Below are positions 18,512 to 27,610 of a stretch of DNA of 64,000 bases, piece by piece; positions within the stretch are counted from its first letter, which is position 1; each line of letters opens with the position of its first letter. Source of the DNA: an uncultured Bacteroidales bacterium (lineage in GTDB: Bacteria; Bacteroidota; Bacteroidia; Bacteroidales; UBA932); NCBI GenBank assembly GCA_946405435.1, contig CAMJHF010000013.1, forward strand, positions 1-64,000, given 5' to 3'. A program made the position numbers and the translations under genes. The notes under the pieces were generated by a model. It was not told where the DNA came from. It saw only the letters and a program-made list of their open reading frames with translations, and ran no database searches.

Positions 18512-19936
18512 ATGAACGAGAACGACAGACATATAAGTATCTGGAGCCACTTTCTGCGCATAGTCGAGCAGATCGTTGAACCGCAAAAGTTCACGACCTG
18601 GTTCAAACCTGTGCGCCCCGTGTCGATGGTGGATTCCACGCTCACGGTAGAAGTCCCTTCAGACTTCTTCCGCGAGTACCTTGAGTCTACTTATCTGGAT
18701 GTCATCAAGAAGACATTGAAGCGGGTAATCGGAGCGGATGCCAAACTTATTTATCTGGTGAAGGCCGTCAGCAACCAGCCTGCCATGGCTGTCCCTGCAG
18801 CTCCCGGCGTCACCCCAGTCAACAGAGAAGTGAGCGTTAATATCAACCCTTCCGGGAATCCCAATCCATTTGTGTATCCCGGCCTCCGCAAGATTCAGAT
18901 CAATCCCAAGCTCAATCCTGTATACTGTTTCGCCAATTTTATCGTCGGCGAGTGCAACAAGATGGGCTACACTGCCGGACAGGCCATTTCCGGAGCTCCC
19001 GGCAAGACCTCGTTCAACCCGCTGTTCATCTTCGGAGGTCCCGGCCTTGGCAAGACTCACCTCGCCCAGGCTGTTGGTATCGCCATCCATGAGAAGTATC
19101 CGGACCTCATAGTCCTGTATGTCAGCGGGCATGAGTTCAAGCTCCAGTACATGGATGCCGTCAATGTCCGCAACAAGCTCACGGATTTCCTCGGATTCTA
19201 CAAGAAGATAGACGTGCTCATCGTGGATGATATCCAGGACCTTCAGGGCCCCGGCACGCAGAGTGCGTTCTTCAATATCTTCAACCATCTCCACCAAACC
19301 GGCAAGCAGTTGATCTTCACATCTGACAGGCCTCCCGTAGACCTTCAGAACTTCGAAGACCGCCTGTTGTCGCGCTTCAAGTGGGGACTCTCTGTGGAGT
19401 TGCTCCACCCGGACTACAACACCCGTCTGCAGATGCTCCGTTCGCTTTGCGAGCGTGAGGGTGTAAGTATGGGAGACGATGTCCTCGAGTATCTTGCCGC
19501 ACATATCAAAACCAATTTCCGCGAGCTGGAAGGCGCATTCCTTTCGGTCATGGCCTACGCCACTGCCATGCACGCCGAGAATTCCGTCGAATTGGCCGCC
19601 AAAGTCACGGAGAAGATTGTCAATCCGACTGTCAAGGAGCTGAGTATCAGCAATGTGCAGTCCGTCGTGTGCGAGTACTTCAACATTACTCCCGAAGAGT
19701 TGGTTTCCAAATCCCGTAAGCGTCAGATACTCCAGGCCCGCCAGATATCCATGTATCTGTGCCGCAACCTTATCACGAACTGTTCGCTTTCCACCATCGG
19801 GGCGGAAACCGGCGGCAAGGACCACGCCACGGTTCTCCATTCCTGCAACATCGTGTCCGACCTCATGGCCACCGACCGCATGTTCAAGAAATATGTGACA
19901 GACCTCGAGTCGAGGCTGCTGCCTTCCGAATCGTAA
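18512..19936 (+). CDS. dnaA: Chromosomal replication initiator protein DnaA
   Basis: DnaA binds and melts the replication origin. I start at the ATG at 18512 (MNENDRHISIWSHFL), giving 474 residues; the in-frame ATG 18 bases upstream adds nothing conserved. Domain I covers about 1-80 with the KFTTWFKPV segment. A variable linker follows, then the AAA+ domain with P-loop GGPGLGKT (175-182) and Walker B VDDIQ. The C-terminal helix-turn-helix carries GGKDHATVLHS, a variant of the DnaA signature normally read as GGRDHTTVLHA. It stands alone after an AT-rich leader and is followed after 18 bases by pepD. In this phylum dnaA is often not next to the origin. Confidence 0.97.
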   Translation: MNENDRHISIWSHFLRIVEQIVEPQKFTTWFKPVRPVSMVDSTLTVEVPSDFFREYLESTYLDVIKKTLKRVIGADAKLIYLVKAVSNQPAMAVPAAPGVTPVNREVSVNINPSGNPNPFVYPGLRKIQINPKLNPVYCFANFIVGECNKMGYTAGQAISGAPGKTSFNPLFIFGGPGLGKTHLAQAVGIAIHEKYPDLIVLYVSGHEFKLQYMDAVNVRNKLTDFLGFYKKIDVLIVDDIQDLQGPGTQSAFFNIFNHLHQTGKQLIFTSDRPPVDLQNFEDRLLSRFKWGLSVELLHPDYNTRLQMLRSLCEREGVSMGDDVLEYLAAHIKTNFRELEGAFLSVMAYATAMHAENSVELAAKVTEKIVNPTVKELSISNVQSVVCEYFNITPEELVSKSRKRQILQARQISMYLCRNLITNCSLSTIGAETGGKDHATVLHSCNIVSDLMATDRMFKKYVTDLESRLLPSES

Positions 19937-19954
19937 TCTAATAACCACAACCAT

Positions 19955-21376
19955 ATGCGTTCAGAGAGAGTTCTTGATATTTTCAAGGAAATTACACGTA
20001 TCCCCCGCGAGTCAGGGCATGAAGGCCCCGTGACAGAATGGCTGTGCGCTTGGGCCAAGGACCGCGGACTGCAGTATAAGAGTGATGCCACGGGCAACGT
20101 CCTTATCATCCGCGAAGCCGCGCCCGGCAAGGGGTCGGTTCCCACCATAGTGCTTCAGGCCCATCAAGACATGGTGTGCGAAAAACTCGCGGGATTCAAG
20201 TTCGATTTTCGCAAAGACCCTATACCCTATGTGATTAAGGACGGCTGGATGGTCGCCGAAAACACGACGCTCGGCGCCGATGACGGTATAGGTATCGCCG
20301 CCTGCCTTGCCCTCCTTGAGGACACTGCGCCCACCGGTCGTCTGGAATGCCTTTTCACCATTTCGGAAGAAACCGGAATGGATGGCGCCGAGGCCCTCGA
20401 GCCCGGATTCTTCAGCGGCAAGACCCTTATAAATCTGGACTCGGAAGACGAGGGACAGTTGTTCATCGGCTGTGCCGGCGGCTTGAACACCCGCATACGT
20501 TTCGTTCTCCGGCGTCAAGCTCCCGCCGTCGGTGCGTCTTGCGTCCGCTGCTTCATAGGCGGCGGAATCGGCGGACACAGCGGCGATGATATCAATAAGG
20601 AGCGTGCCAATACAGTTCAGCTCATGGCGCGCTTCCTTTACAGTCAGTCAGCGGACGGCCTTCGCCTTGTGAGTTTCGACGGGGGAGGCAAGCCTAACGC
20701 CATCGCCCGTGAAACTGAGGCGGTAGTGTGCGTGTCCGATCCAAAGGCCTTCAAAGCGGCATTCAAGGACTTTGCGGCCGACGTCAAGGAAGAATTCCAT
20801 GCAACGGACCCCGGGCTGACCTTCGAATGCACCGCTGCCAAAGCCAAGATGAATCCCATAGGAGCTGCGGCTTCCGTAAGGATAATCACAGCTTTGTTCG
20901 CATGCCCGCATGGTGTTCACGCCATGAGCCAGGATATCCCCGGTCTCGTGCAGACTTCCACCAATTTTGCCAGCGTCCGCACCGAAAAGGGTGTAATGAC
21001 CGTAGTCACCAGCCAGAGAAGTCCGGCCCGGAGTGAACGGAGGGCCATGGCCGCCAAGGTCAGGGCCTGCTTCGAACTTGCCGGCGCCAAGGTGGAGCAC
21101 ATGTATGAATACCCGGGGTGGAATCCCGACGTGAATTCATACATACTCAAGCGGACTGTGGACGCCTACCGCAAGCTGTTTTCGCAGGAGCCTGAAGTCA
21201 AGGCTATCCATGCAGGCCTGGAGTGCGGTCTCTTCCTCCAGAAATTCCCCGGTCTGGACATGATTTCGTTCGGCCCGACCCTGCGTGGCGTGCATGCACC
21301 CGGAGAAAAACTGGAGCTGGCTTCGATGGACAAGTTCGTGGCGCTCCTCGATGAGGTCGTCAGCAACTACGAGTAG
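19955..21376 (+). CDS. pepD: Aminoacyl-histidine dipeptidase (PepD, peptidase M20)
   Basis: A cytosolic non-specific dipeptidase of 473 residues, normal for PepD. Metal-ligand motifs are present: QAHQDMV (first His and Asp), GADDGIG (bridging Asp) and SEETGMDGA (catalytic and metal Glu pair). The C-terminal metal His lies in FGPTLRGVHAPGE. The dimerisation domain lies between, around 200-380. It is probably co-transcribed with rpe, whose ATG begins 2 bases after this stop. Confidence 0.95.
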   Translation: MRSERVLDIFKEITRIPRESGHEGPVTEWLCAWAKDRGLQYKSDATGNVLIIREAAPGKGSVPTIVLQAHQDMVCEKLAGFKFDFRKDPIPYVIKDGWMVAENTTLGADDGIGIAACLALLEDTAPTGRLECLFTISEETGMDGAEALEPGFFSGKTLINLDSEDEGQLFIGCAGGLNTRIRFVLRRQAPAVGASCVRCFIGGGIGGHSGDDINKERANTVQLMARFLYSQSADGLRLVSFDGGGKPNAIARETEAVVCVSDPKAFKAAFKDFAADVKEEFHATDPGLTFECTAAKAKMNPIGAAASVRIITALFACPHGVHAMSQDIPGLVQTSTNFASVRTEKGVMTVVTSQRSPARSERRAMAAKVRACFELAGAKVEHMYEYPGWNPDVNSYILKRTVDAYRKLFSQEPEVKAIHAGLECGLFLQKFPGLDMISFGPTLRGVHAPGEKLELASMDKFVALLDEVVSNYE

Positions 21377-21378
21377 CC

Positions 21379-22023
21379 ATGCTGGTATCGCCGTCCATAC
21401 TCGCCGCCGACTTTCTGGACTTGCGGGCAGGAATTGAACTCCTGAACCGCGGAGCCGACTGGATCCACCTTGATGTGATGGACGGCACTCTGGTGCCTAA
21501 CATCTCTTTCGGGTTCAGCATCATCGATCCGGTGTCCAAGATCGCCCGGAAGCCCATGGATGCACACCTCATGGTGGTGCACCCCGAGCGCTGGTTCGAA
21601 AGGCTCGCTGGCGACGGAGTTTCGATGGTCACCTTCCATCTGGAAGCTTCGGGGCGCAGCACTTCCGCAAACATAGAGCGTATTCATTCGCTTGGTATGA
21701 AGGCGGGAGTGGCCATCAATCCTGATGTTCCGGTAAAGCGCCTCTTCCCATATATAGGGAAGGCTGATATGTTTTTGATTATGAGTGTGTTCGCCGGATT
21801 CGGCGGGCAGAAGTTCATATATGAAAGCCTGGACCGCATAGCCGAGTTGCGAGCAGAAATAAGCAGGCGCGGCCACAGTGGGCTTATAGAGGTGGACGGT
21901 GGCGTTTCAACCGCCAATTGTTCCGCCCTCAGGCAGGCAGGAGCGGACGTACTTGTGGCCGGGAGCTCGGTGTTCAACGCCGAAGATCCCATGGCCGCAA
22001 TGGCTGCACTCAGGCAAGCCTGA
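21379..22023 (+). CDS. rpe: Ribulose-phosphate 3-epimerase
   Basis: Rpe interconverts ribulose 5-phosphate and xylulose 5-phosphate in the pentose phosphate pathway. The 214-residue TIM barrel shows SPSILAADF at the start, HLDVMDGTLVPNISFG with metal-binding His and catalytic Asp, DAHLMV, and the phosphate-binding region near VDGGVS and VAGSSVF. Sedoheptulose 7-phosphate made by this pathway would also feed the GDP-heptose genes at 56493-59352. The 3' end overlaps the opposing birA gene by 14 bases. Confidence 0.96.
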   Translation: MLVSPSILAADFLDLRAGIELLNRGADWIHLDVMDGTLVPNISFGFSIIDPVSKIARKPMDAHLMVVHPERWFERLAGDGVSMVTFHLEASGRSTSANIERIHSLGMKAGVAINPDVPVKRLFPYIGKADMFLIMSVFAGFGGQKFIYESLDRIAELRAEISRRGHSGLIEVDGGVSTANCSALRQAGADVLVAGSSVFNAEDPMAAMAALRQA

Positions 22024-22618
22024 AAAGATACTTTTCAAATTCTTCTTGCAGAACATGTCTGCCGTCGCTGCTGTCCAGCCGGGCAAAGCGGCGGCAGATT
22101 TTGTACATCAGTTCTTCCAGTTCGGCCCTGGTGTCATATTCTGCTCCTGTAAGCTGCCGCAGGCTCACTGGGTTGGGGAGGTAATCCGGCCAGTCAGTCT
22201 CATTTAGATTAAACCCTATGCCGATGATGCTGCGGCTTATCTTCTTGCCATCCAGAATATTCTCTATCAATATTCCGCAGATTTTCTTCCCGTTCACCCA
22301 TATGTCGTTGGGCCATTTTATTCCGGCCTCTACGCCTTTCCCGAGCAGGTAATCCCTGATGCCCAGAGTCGTGGCGCACGTGAGCAGCAGCATGTCGTCG
22401 GTCGTCAGGTCGACCGGCTTGTACAATATGCTGAATGTCAGGTTCGATCCCCGGGTTGAATACCATGTATGGGAGCCCTGTCCGCGCCCGGCCGTCTGTT
22501 CTTCCGCAGCTATGACTGACATATTGTCACATGAGTCAATCCGCTCCCTGATGCTTTTATTCGTAGATTCGGCCAGGGCTGTCCACAATATGTCGAAGGG
22601 CTTTTTGCTTGGATTCAT
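22010..22618 (-). CDS. birA: Biotin--[acetyl-CoA-carboxylase] ligase, monofunctional
   Basis: BirA attaches biotin to carboxylase carrier protein by way of biotinyl-AMP. With the ATG at 22618 (MNPSKKPFDIL) the protein has 202 residues and lacks the N-terminal DNA-binding domain of the E. coli repressor form. Motifs are GRGQGSHTWYSTRGSN (biotin/ATP loop) and KWPNDIWVNGKKICGILIEN (catalytic Lys). The start 51 bases further upstream would lie inside the ftsH coding start and is unlikely. It is convergent with rpe and divergent from ftsH. Confidence 0.94.
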   Translation of the reverse strand: MNPSKKPFDILWTALAESTNKSIRERIDSCDNMSVIAAEEQTAGRGQGSHTWYSTRGSNLTFSILYKPVDLTTDDMLLLTCATTLGIRDYLLGKGVEAGIKWPNDIWVNGKKICGILIENILDGKKISRSIIGIGFNLNETDWPDYLPNPVSLRQLTGAEYDTRAELEELMYKICRRFARLDSSDGRHVLQEEFEKYLFRLA

Positions 22619-22634
22619 TTTTGTTGTATATTTG
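22604..22634 (+). promoter_or_regulatory. ftsH promoter, -33 TTTG and -7 TATATTTG
   Basis: TTTG at 22604-22607 is followed after 19 bases by TATATTTG at 22627-22634, a textbook Bacteroidota promoter. Initiation would fall about 15 bases before the ftsH ATG. The -33 element lies inside the birA coding sequence. Confidence 0.75.
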
Positions 22635-22638
22635 CGTG

Positions 22639-22670
22639 CAAAATTATCATTAAAATGCCTCAAAAACAAA
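22639..22670 (-). promoter_or_regulatory. birA promoter, -33 TTTG and -7 TAATTTTG
   Basis: On the minus strand TTTG (22667-22670, inside the first codons of ftsH) precedes TAATTTTG (22639-22646) by 20 bases. The birA ATG follows about 20 bases later. The two divergent promoters interleave, so polymerases should compete. Confidence 0.6.
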
Positions 22671-24625
22671 ACAACGATAAAAAGCCTAAGGTAAGAATTG
22701 TCCGTATCAATCTGAGCTGGGTCTTCTATCTTCTGCTGATCATAAGCATTGGATGGATGCTGCTGAGCAACCGTTCCGTCCCCGAAAAGGTCGAATGGTA
22801 TCAGGTCGAAGAAATGATCCAGGCCGGCGACGTAAAGGAAGTCAGGTTCGTAAGGAACGACTTCCGGGGCACCGTTTCGCTGCGTCCCGAGTCCGTACAG
22901 AAGTATTCCTCCCTTTTCCCGGGCGGGACTCCCACCAAGTCCTCTCCCCAGTTTTTCTTCCTCACATCCACCAAGTTCGATCCCGAAACCACATTCTCCG
23001 AGCTCAATGAGGCCCTGGCCGAGGACGCTCGCGTAAAGTTGGTAATAGAGAATAACGAGAACATCTGGCGCGGCCTTCTTGAGTGGCTGCCGATGATATT
23101 CATCATCCTGCTCTGGATCTTCATGATGCGCAGCATGACCCGCAACATGGGCGGCGGTGCAGGTCCGGGCGTCGGCGGAATGAATCCTTTCAATGTGGGC
23201 AAGGCCACCGGCAAGCTAGCAGACAAAGACAAAGTCAAGGTCACTTTCAAGGACGTGGCCGGACTTTACGGCGCCAAGGAGGAAGTTATGGAAATCGTAG
23301 ACTTCCTCAGGAACCCCAAAAAATACACGGCTCTCGGCGGCAAAATCCCCAAGGGGGCTCTGCTTGTCGGCCCCCCCGGTACCGGTAAGACCTTGCTGGC
23401 CAAGGCCGTCGCAGGCGAGGCCGACGTACCTTTCTTCAGTATAAGCGGTTCCGACTTCGTGGAGATGTTCGTCGGTGTCGGTGCATCCCGTGTCCGCGAC
23501 CTTTTCGCCCAGGCCAAGGAGAAAGCCCCGTGCATAGTCTTTATCGACGAAATAGACGCAGTCGGTCGTGCCCGCGGCAAGAATGTCGGTTTCTCCAGCA
23601 ATGATGAAAGGGAGAACACCCTCAACCAGCTGCTCACTGAGATGGACGGTTTCGGCACCAACTCCGGCGTTATCGTGCTGGCAGCTACCAACCGCGCCGA
23701 CATCCTCGACAAGGCGCTCATGCGTGCAGGCCGTTTCGACCGTCAGATCCATGTCACTCTGCCCGACCTCAACGAGCGCAAGGAAATATTCCAGGTCCAT
23801 CTCAAGCCTCTCAAACTGGCTCCTGACTTCGACCTTGAACTCATAGCCAAGAATACCCCCGGTTTTTCCGGTGCCGATATCGCCAACGTCTGCAATGAGG
23901 CAGCCCTCACTGCCGCCCGCCGCGGCAAATCGGAAATCAACAATCAGGACTTTTCCGATGCTGTCGACCGCGTAGTCGGTGGAATCGAGCGCAAGAAGAC
24001 TATCATGTCCCCTCAGGAAAAGCGCCTTACTGCTTTCCATGAGGCCGGTCATGCCGTGGTAGGCTGGCTCCTGCCCGGCTGCGATCCTGTGCTCAAGGTC
24101 TCAATCATTCCACGCGGTCAGGCCCTCGGCCTCACCTGGAGCCTGCCCGACGAGAAGGTCATGATGTCCAGGACTGACCTTATGGATGAAATGTGCTGCC
24201 TGGTAGGCGGACGTGTGGCGGAGGAAATAGTGAATGACGGCGTACCCTGCACCGGCGCCCTCAACGACTTTGAGCGCATGACCAAGATGGCCTACGCCAT
24301 GGTGACATATTACGGAATGAGTCCTGCCATAGGCAACATTTCTTTCTATGATTCTACCGGCGGCGGTTATGAGCTTACCAAGCCCTACAGCGAGAAGACG
24401 GCCGAACTGATCGATGCCGAGGTCAAGAAGATCGTGGACGAGATCACCGCCAGGACACGCAAGATCCTGACCGACAACTGGGCTGGTCTTACCCGTCTGG
24501 CCGAACTCCTGATAGACAAGGAAGTTATAATGTCCGACGATATCGAGAGTATCTTTGGTCCCAAGGCAGGCAAGCACGGAGAAGAGAGATTAAAGAAAGA
24601 AGAAGAAAAGGAGAGTGATGAGTGA
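22655..24625 (+). CDS. ftsH: ATP-dependent zinc metalloprotease FtsH
   Basis: FtsH is a hexameric membrane protease that removes damaged membrane proteins and regulatory substrates. The 656 residues contain a membrane helix at about 21-38, a periplasmic domain to about 140, a second helix (about 145-160), the AAA domain with P-loop GPPGTGKT (239-246), [10 protein letters not shown], the second-region-of-homology arginines in RAGRFDRQ, and the zinc site HEAGH (462-466). The C-terminal tail is charged. cdsA overlaps its last codons, which makes an operon with two phospholipid genes. Confidence 0.98.
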   Translation: MPQKQNNDKKPKVRIVRINLSWVFYLLLIISIGWMLLSNRSVPEKVEWYQVEEMIQAGDVKEVRFVRNDFRGTVSLRPESVQKYSSLFPGGTPTKSSPQFFFLTSTKFDPETTFSELNEALAEDARVKLVIENNENIWRGLLEWLPMIFIILLWIFMMRSMTRNMGGGAGPGVGGMNPFNVGKATGKLADKDKVKVTFKDVAGLYGAKEEVMEIVDFLRNPKKYTALGGKIPKGALLVGPPGTGKTLLAKAVAGEADVPFFSISGSDFVEMFVGVGASRVRDLFAQAKEKAPCIVFIDEIDAVGRARGKNVGFSSNDERENTLNQLLTEMDGFGTNSGVIVLAATNRADILDKALMRAGRFDRQIHVTLPDLNERKEIFQVHLKPLKLAPDFDLELIAKNTPGFSGADIANVCNEAALTAARRGKSEINNQDFSDAVDRVVGGIERKKTIMSPQEKRLTAFHEAGHAVVGWLLPGCDPVLKVSIIPRGQALGLTWSLPDEKVMMSRTDLMDEMCCLVGGRVAEEIVNDGVPCTGALNDFERMTKMAYAMVTYYGMSPAIGNISFYDSTGGGYELTKPYSEKTAELIDAEVKKIVDEITARTRKILTDNWAGLTRLAELLIDKEVIMSDDIESIFGPKAGKHGEERLKKEEEKESDE

Positions 24626-25448
24626 TTTTTTGAAACGCACGCTTTCAGGTGCGGTCTTCCTGGTGGTTATGGTGGCCGGGATGCTTTTCCATCCGGCCGC
24701 CTTCGGCTTTTTGTTCCTGTTGGTGCTGTACTTTTCCATGCATGAATTCCTTGGCATTACCATGGGGGAGAGTTGGAAACTGCAGCAGAAACTTGGTATC
24801 TTTACAGCTGCGGCAGCTTTTCTGCTCGTCATGGCGGTGCGTTTCTATGACCTTCCGGTCAAGTGGCTGGCACTGGCGTTCCTTCCTTTCTTCGCCATCC
24901 CCGTTTCCGTGGTAATGGCGCGGTCTCACGACAATGTCGAGCAGGTGGCCCTTGTTTATGCAGCCCTTCTCTATATAGGCATTCCTTTCTGTCTTGCGGC
25001 GGTCATGGTGTCCGGCGGCGGGCAGTTCAGCGGCTACCTTCTGCTCAATTTCTTCATCATCATCTGGTGCTCCGACGTGGGCGCTTATTCGCTTGGCACC
25101 CTGCTCGGACAGAAGCCCTCTTCGAAGAAGCTGGCCCCTGCCATATCTCCCAAAAAGTCATGGTGGGGTTTCTGGGGCGGAATACTGACCGCCGTGCTTG
25201 GAGCTTTGATCCTGCATCTTCTGGGATGGATGCCATACTCGCTGATACATTGCCTTGTTCTCGGCCTCATAGTGTCGGTGACCGGAGTCTGCGGCGACCT
25301 TTTCGAGTCTGTGTGGAAGAGGCGTTTCGGCTTCAAGGATTCCGGGAATATTATCCCCGGGCATGGTGGAATGCTGGACCGTTTTGACAGTTCGCTGGCA
25401 GCCATCCCTGCTGTTTTTGTTTACCTATTATTGTTCGGCCTGTTATGA
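24618..25448 (+). CDS. cdsA: Phosphatidate cytidylyltransferase
   Basis: CdsA makes CDP-diacylglycerol from phosphatidate and CTP at the inner membrane. About eight hydrophobic segments fill the 276 residues. The C-terminal signature KRRFGFKDSGNIIPGHGGMLDR is split only by normal family variation. I use the ATG at 24618; a GTG one codon earlier is also possible. The start overlaps the ftsH stop by 8 bases and the stop overlaps the psd ATG (ATGA), so the three genes are coupled. Confidence 0.95.
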   Translation: MSDFLKRTLSGAVFLVVMVAGMLFHPAAFGFLFLLVLYFSMHEFLGITMGESWKLQQKLGIFTAAAAFLLVMAVRFYDLPVKWLALAFLPFFAIPVSVVMARSHDNVEQVALVYAALLYIGIPFCLAAVMVSGGGQFSGYLLLNFFIIIWCSDVGAYSLGTLLGQKPSSKKLAPAISPKKSWWGFWGGILTAVLGALILHLLGWMPYSLIHCLVLGLIVSVTGVCGDLFESVWKRRFGFKDSGNIIPGHGGMLDRFDSSLAAIPAVFVYLLLFGLL

Positions 25449-26098
25449 GACTCGACAAGAACACCTACGGAACCGTTTTGCTGGTTTATGCCCTGAGTGC
25501 GGTGGCGCTCATCCTTCTGTGGATGTTCGTACCCACGCTTTGGGTGACCATCCCTCTTACCCTGGGCATACTGTGGGTGTGCTGGTGGCAGACTTCCTTC
25601 CACATGGTTCCGGACCGCAATCCCCAGGGTTCTTCCACCCTGGTCACTGCAGTCGCCGACGGCAAAATCATGCATCTGCGTCGTGCATACCAGAAAGAGT
25701 ACCTCGATCGGGAGTGCCAGGTAGTATCCATATATATGGATTTTTGGGACGTGCACGCCAATTTCTGGCCCGTGACCGGCACGGTCACTTATGCCAGCTA
25801 CAATCCCGGCGAGCACTTCCTGGCCTTCAAGCCCAAAGCTTCCGAGGAGAACGAGCACACCTGCACCTGTATCCGCACACCTGAGGGCAAAGAAGTGTTC
25901 TTCAAGCAGTTGGCTGGCGGCTTTGCCAGGCGTATCGTATGCTATGCCAAGCCTGGCCTCGAGGTCAAGGCCGGCGAGCAGTGCGGCATAATTAAGTTCG
26001 GTTCACGCATCGACATTTTCCTGCCCCTCGACGCCAGGGTGCTGGTATCGGAAGGGCAGACAGTTCGCGCTTGCGAAACTGTGATTGCCGAGCTTTGA
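25445..26098 (+). CDS. psd: Phosphatidylserine decarboxylase (short PSD-A type proenzyme)
   Basis: The enzyme converts phosphatidylserine to phosphatidylethanolamine. The 217-residue short form has two hydrophobic segments at the N terminus (about 10-50). A central domain follows with MDFWDVHANFWPVTG, where the conserved His lies. The autocleavage site is IKFGSRID: cleavage before Ser would create the pyruvoyl group, as known for the family. It lies directly after cdsA, which supplies CDP-diacylglycerol for phospholipid synthesis. No pssA gene is in the window. Confidence 0.93.
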   Translation: MRLDKNTYGTVLLVYALSAVALILLWMFVPTLWVTIPLTLGILWVCWWQTSFHMVPDRNPQGSSTLVTAVADGKIMHLRRAYQKEYLDRECQVVSIYMDFWDVHANFWPVTGTVTYASYNPGEHFLAFKPKASEENEHTCTCIRTPEGKEVFFKQLAGGFARRIVCYAKPGLEVKAGEQCGIIKFGSRIDIFLPLDARVLVSEGQTVRACETVIAEL

Positions 26099-26101
26099 GT
26101 C

Positions 26102-27598
26102 TTACTGTATGTGGGCGGGCCTGAGCAGGTCCAGGACAGTCTTTACCGGATTGAAAGTTTCTGCGGGCACCTCCACGAAGAGAGTGTTCCAGTCCGACAT
26201 GGCTCCATTCCAGAGTCCTGGAAGTTCCAGTGCCTTGAGGGGACGGCCTTCATAGCTTTTACTGCTGATGAACCCGGTTTCAGGATCTACGTATTCCAGC
26301 AGGTTGAAAGGTTCGCCCTTGTAGTTGTGCAGGCAGCACACCAAATCGACCGGGTTGAAGTGGGTGGCTCCCTTCAATGCGGCAACTGCGGCCGGGTCGT
26401 CAGGATTGACCTGGACGCCTTCGAGTATCTGCAGGGAAGTGCTGCCGTCCTTGTGTCTGATAATGAAGGGACCTCCGCCCGGTTCGCCTTCGTTCCTGAC
26501 CATGCCGCATACCCGGATAGGACGGTTGAGCTTGTCTATCAGGGCCTGTGCTCGGGCGCGGCTGTCTTTGGCGGGAGGCATGGTTATGCATAGTTCGTCA
26601 CGCAGGAAGGCTTCCACTTCATTGCAGAGCTCCTGGCACTCGGGAGTTGCGAAAGGGTCGTCCTGCAGCATATTGTACACAGGGACATAGGCAAAGTCCG
26701 CCATATTCTTCCTCAGCTCGGTCAGCTGGTCGAAAGTGTAGAGATAGTCGAAAATGCGGTCGCGGAGCTCAAGGGCCCGGCCCATCAGTACCTTTTTCCA
26801 CTTATAAGTCGTAGGCTGGAGCCTCTCTACGCATACGTTGTCGATGTTCTTGATGCTTACCAGCTCTTCTTCGACCTTGTCGAGGTTGTAGATAAGAGCT
26901 CCGTGGCCGGCCGGCCGGAAGAGGGGAGTCCCGTCTTCCTTGAGGAAAACCTTTCCGTCGGGAGTTGCAGCCACGGTGTCGGTGGCTTTGTCCTGGAATG
27001 TGAACTCGACGTCGTATTTTACACCGTAGCGCTGTTCGTATTGTTCTTTGAATTCAGCAACGGCGGCTTCGAACAGCCCGAGATGCTCGGGCGAAATGGT
27101 GACGATGAGCTTGACGCTGCCGTCGGCATTTCTCATATACGCCTGACCTTCAACGAAATGCTCGGCTATCGCGGTGCGTACTTCGGTTGGGTAGCGGTGG
27201 AACTTGAGCACGCCCTTGGGCTTTTTGCCATATCCGAGTCCGTCTTCTGAGAGCAAGGCTTTTGCTGTGAGGGACGGGTTGTAAGGGGCGGTGCCGAATA
27301 CGGCCGGATCGTAGAAGGCGAACTTCTCAAGTTCTGCGGCTAGTTTGCGGACTGCGTCATTTTCCTGCTGCTCGCCGGCGAAGATATCCTTGAACATACG
27401 GGATGCCGCACCAGATGCCGGTACGAATTTGCATTTGCCTGCGACGTCGGCGCTGTCGGCGTAGGCCTCGGCCCTCGAGGCCTGCTCCGGGGTTAGTACT
27501 TCGATTCCATTGCCGGGGGTGGCGGGGGCGGCGATGTCGAGCCAAGGGAATCCTTTGCGGATCCGTTCGAGTTCTGCGTTGATTTTAGTGTTGTCCAT
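26102..27598 (-). CDS. DUF4301 family protein
   Basis: A soluble 498-residue protein matching the Bacteroidota DUF4301 family. The segment KCKFVPASGAASRMFKDI near residue 57 resembles the G-x-G-T-R-M loop of sugar nucleotidyltransferases, and FRPAGHGALIYNL is similar to loops in UTP-sugar pyrophosphorylases. A nucleotidyltransferase-like fold is therefore plausible, but the reaction is unknown. It is last in the minus-strand series recF - DUF721 - pdxB - DUF4301, 12 bases after pdxB, and ends 3 bases from the convergent psd gene. Confidence 0.8.
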   Translation of the reverse strand: MDNTKINAELERIRKGFPWLDIAAPATPGNGIEVLTPEQASRAEAYADSADVAGKCKFVPASGAASRMFKDIFAGEQQENDAVRKLAAELEKFAFYDPAVFGTAPYNPSLTAKALLSEDGLGYGKKPKGVLKFHRYPTEVRTAIAEHFVEGQAYMRNADGSVKLIVTISPEHLGLFEAAVAEFKEQYEQRYGVKYDVEFTFQDKATDTVAATPDGKVFLKEDGTPLFRPAGHGALIYNLDKVEEELVSIKNIDNVCVERLQPTTYKWKKVLMGRALELRDRIFDYLYTFDQLTELRKNMADFAYVPVYNMLQDDPFATPECQELCNEVEAFLRDELCITMPPAKDSRARAQALIDKLNRPIRVCGMVRNEGEPGGGPFIIRHKDGSTSLQILEGVQVNPDDPAAVAALKGATHFNPVDLVCCLHNYKGEPFNLLEYVDPETGFISSKSYEGRPLKALELPGLWNGAMSDWNTLFVEVPAETFNPVKTVLDLLRPAHIQ

Positions 27599-27610
27599 GG
27601 TGTTATGTGA

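Noticed and set aside
18659..19954. Long open frame on the minus strand opposite dnaA
   Set aside because: dnaA is unmistakable on the plus strand, and the opposite frame shows no domain.
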